Assembly: GCA_947254665.1 (NCBI GenBank)
Contig: CAMYEJ010000080.1
Coordinates: forward strand, 1-6,154
From: an uncultured Peptoniphilus sp.
Lineage (GTDB): Bacteria > Bacillota > Clostridia > Tissierellales > Peptoniphilaceae
Reading direction: 5' to 3'
Length of the DNA: 6,154 nt
Part shown: positions 6,001-6,154 of the stretch, piece by piece
Position numbering within the stretch: position 1 is the stretch's first letter
Layout of the letters: each line of letters opens with the position of its first letter
Notes under the pieces: generated by a model
Told to the model about the DNA's origin: nothing
Databases searched by the model: none
What the model saw: the letters and a program-made list of their open reading frames with translations, nothing else
Program-made: the position numbers and the translations under genes

Positions 6001-6154
6001 CACCAGGGTTATACCCATTCGACTACGGGTGTCGGCAAACCTCCACCCTCCGCTCAGGGTGACTGCCTTCCTTCGGGATTATATAGAAAACACCCTCCAA
6101 ACTACCGTCACCCTGAGCGAGCACCCTCCCAACTACCGTCACCCTGAGCGAGCG
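6001..6154. repeat. Flanking repeat copy with 31-bp tandem units, cut by window end
   Basis: Bases 6001-6063 equal 551-613, and the following stretch resembles the centre of the 5' inverted-repeat element (57-93). The right arm is then replaced by a 31-bp tandem repeat, 6091-6121 and 6122-6152, differing at one base (CCTCCAAAC versus CCTCCCAAC). The unit includes GTCACCCTGAGCGAG. The element continues past the window, so its full extent is unknown. Confidence 0.85.

Overview
The window carries one complete class I heat-shock operon, hrcA-grpE-dnaK-dnaJ, all on the + strand, set between two blocks of non-coding, GC-richer repeat DNA. The gene order, CIRCE operators, low GC, A/T-rich intergenic DNA, and a DnaK lacking the ~24-residue ATPase-domain insertion of Gram-negative DnaK (Lys70 matches E. 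coli Lys70, but the DLGGGTFD motif is at 170-177 rather than 194-201) point to a low-GC Firmicute. An anaerobic coccus or clostridium-like lineage (e.g. Tissierellia such as Anaerococcus or Peptoniphilus) is my best guess. The genus is an inference, not something the sequence proves.

Layout. 1-860: repeat block made of a perfect 280-bp tandem duplication (1-280, 281-560), a third truncated copy, and three degraded ~70-bp units; no credible gene. 861-999: A/T-rich control region with a sigma-A-type promoter (TTGACA-17-TATACT) and two CIRCE-like operators, one over the -35 box and one just after the expected transcription start. 1000-2007 hrcA, 2012-2596 grpE, 2612-4438 dnaK: tightly packed, with 4- and 15-bp gaps. 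4439-4545: a GAGA-loop hairpin, a possible weak promoter, and a duplicated ribosome-binding/start region. 4546-5670 dnaJ, which appears to use a TTG start. 5666-5701: strong intrinsic terminator overlapping the dnaJ stop. 5702-6154: second repeat block of the same family, with 64-bp and 31-bp tandem units.

How it works. HrcA is the repressor that binds CIRCE, so it should control its own operon. DnaK, its co-chaperone DnaJ and nucleotide-exchange factor GrpE form the Hsp70 folding machine. The dnaK-dnaJ junction suggests that DnaJ is made at a lower level than DnaK.

I see no undescribed gene system here. The points worth a second look are the paired CIRCE sites, the odd dnaJ start, and the modular hairpin repeats. 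Those repeats keep base pairing while their sequence changes, and they flank the operon as direct repeats.
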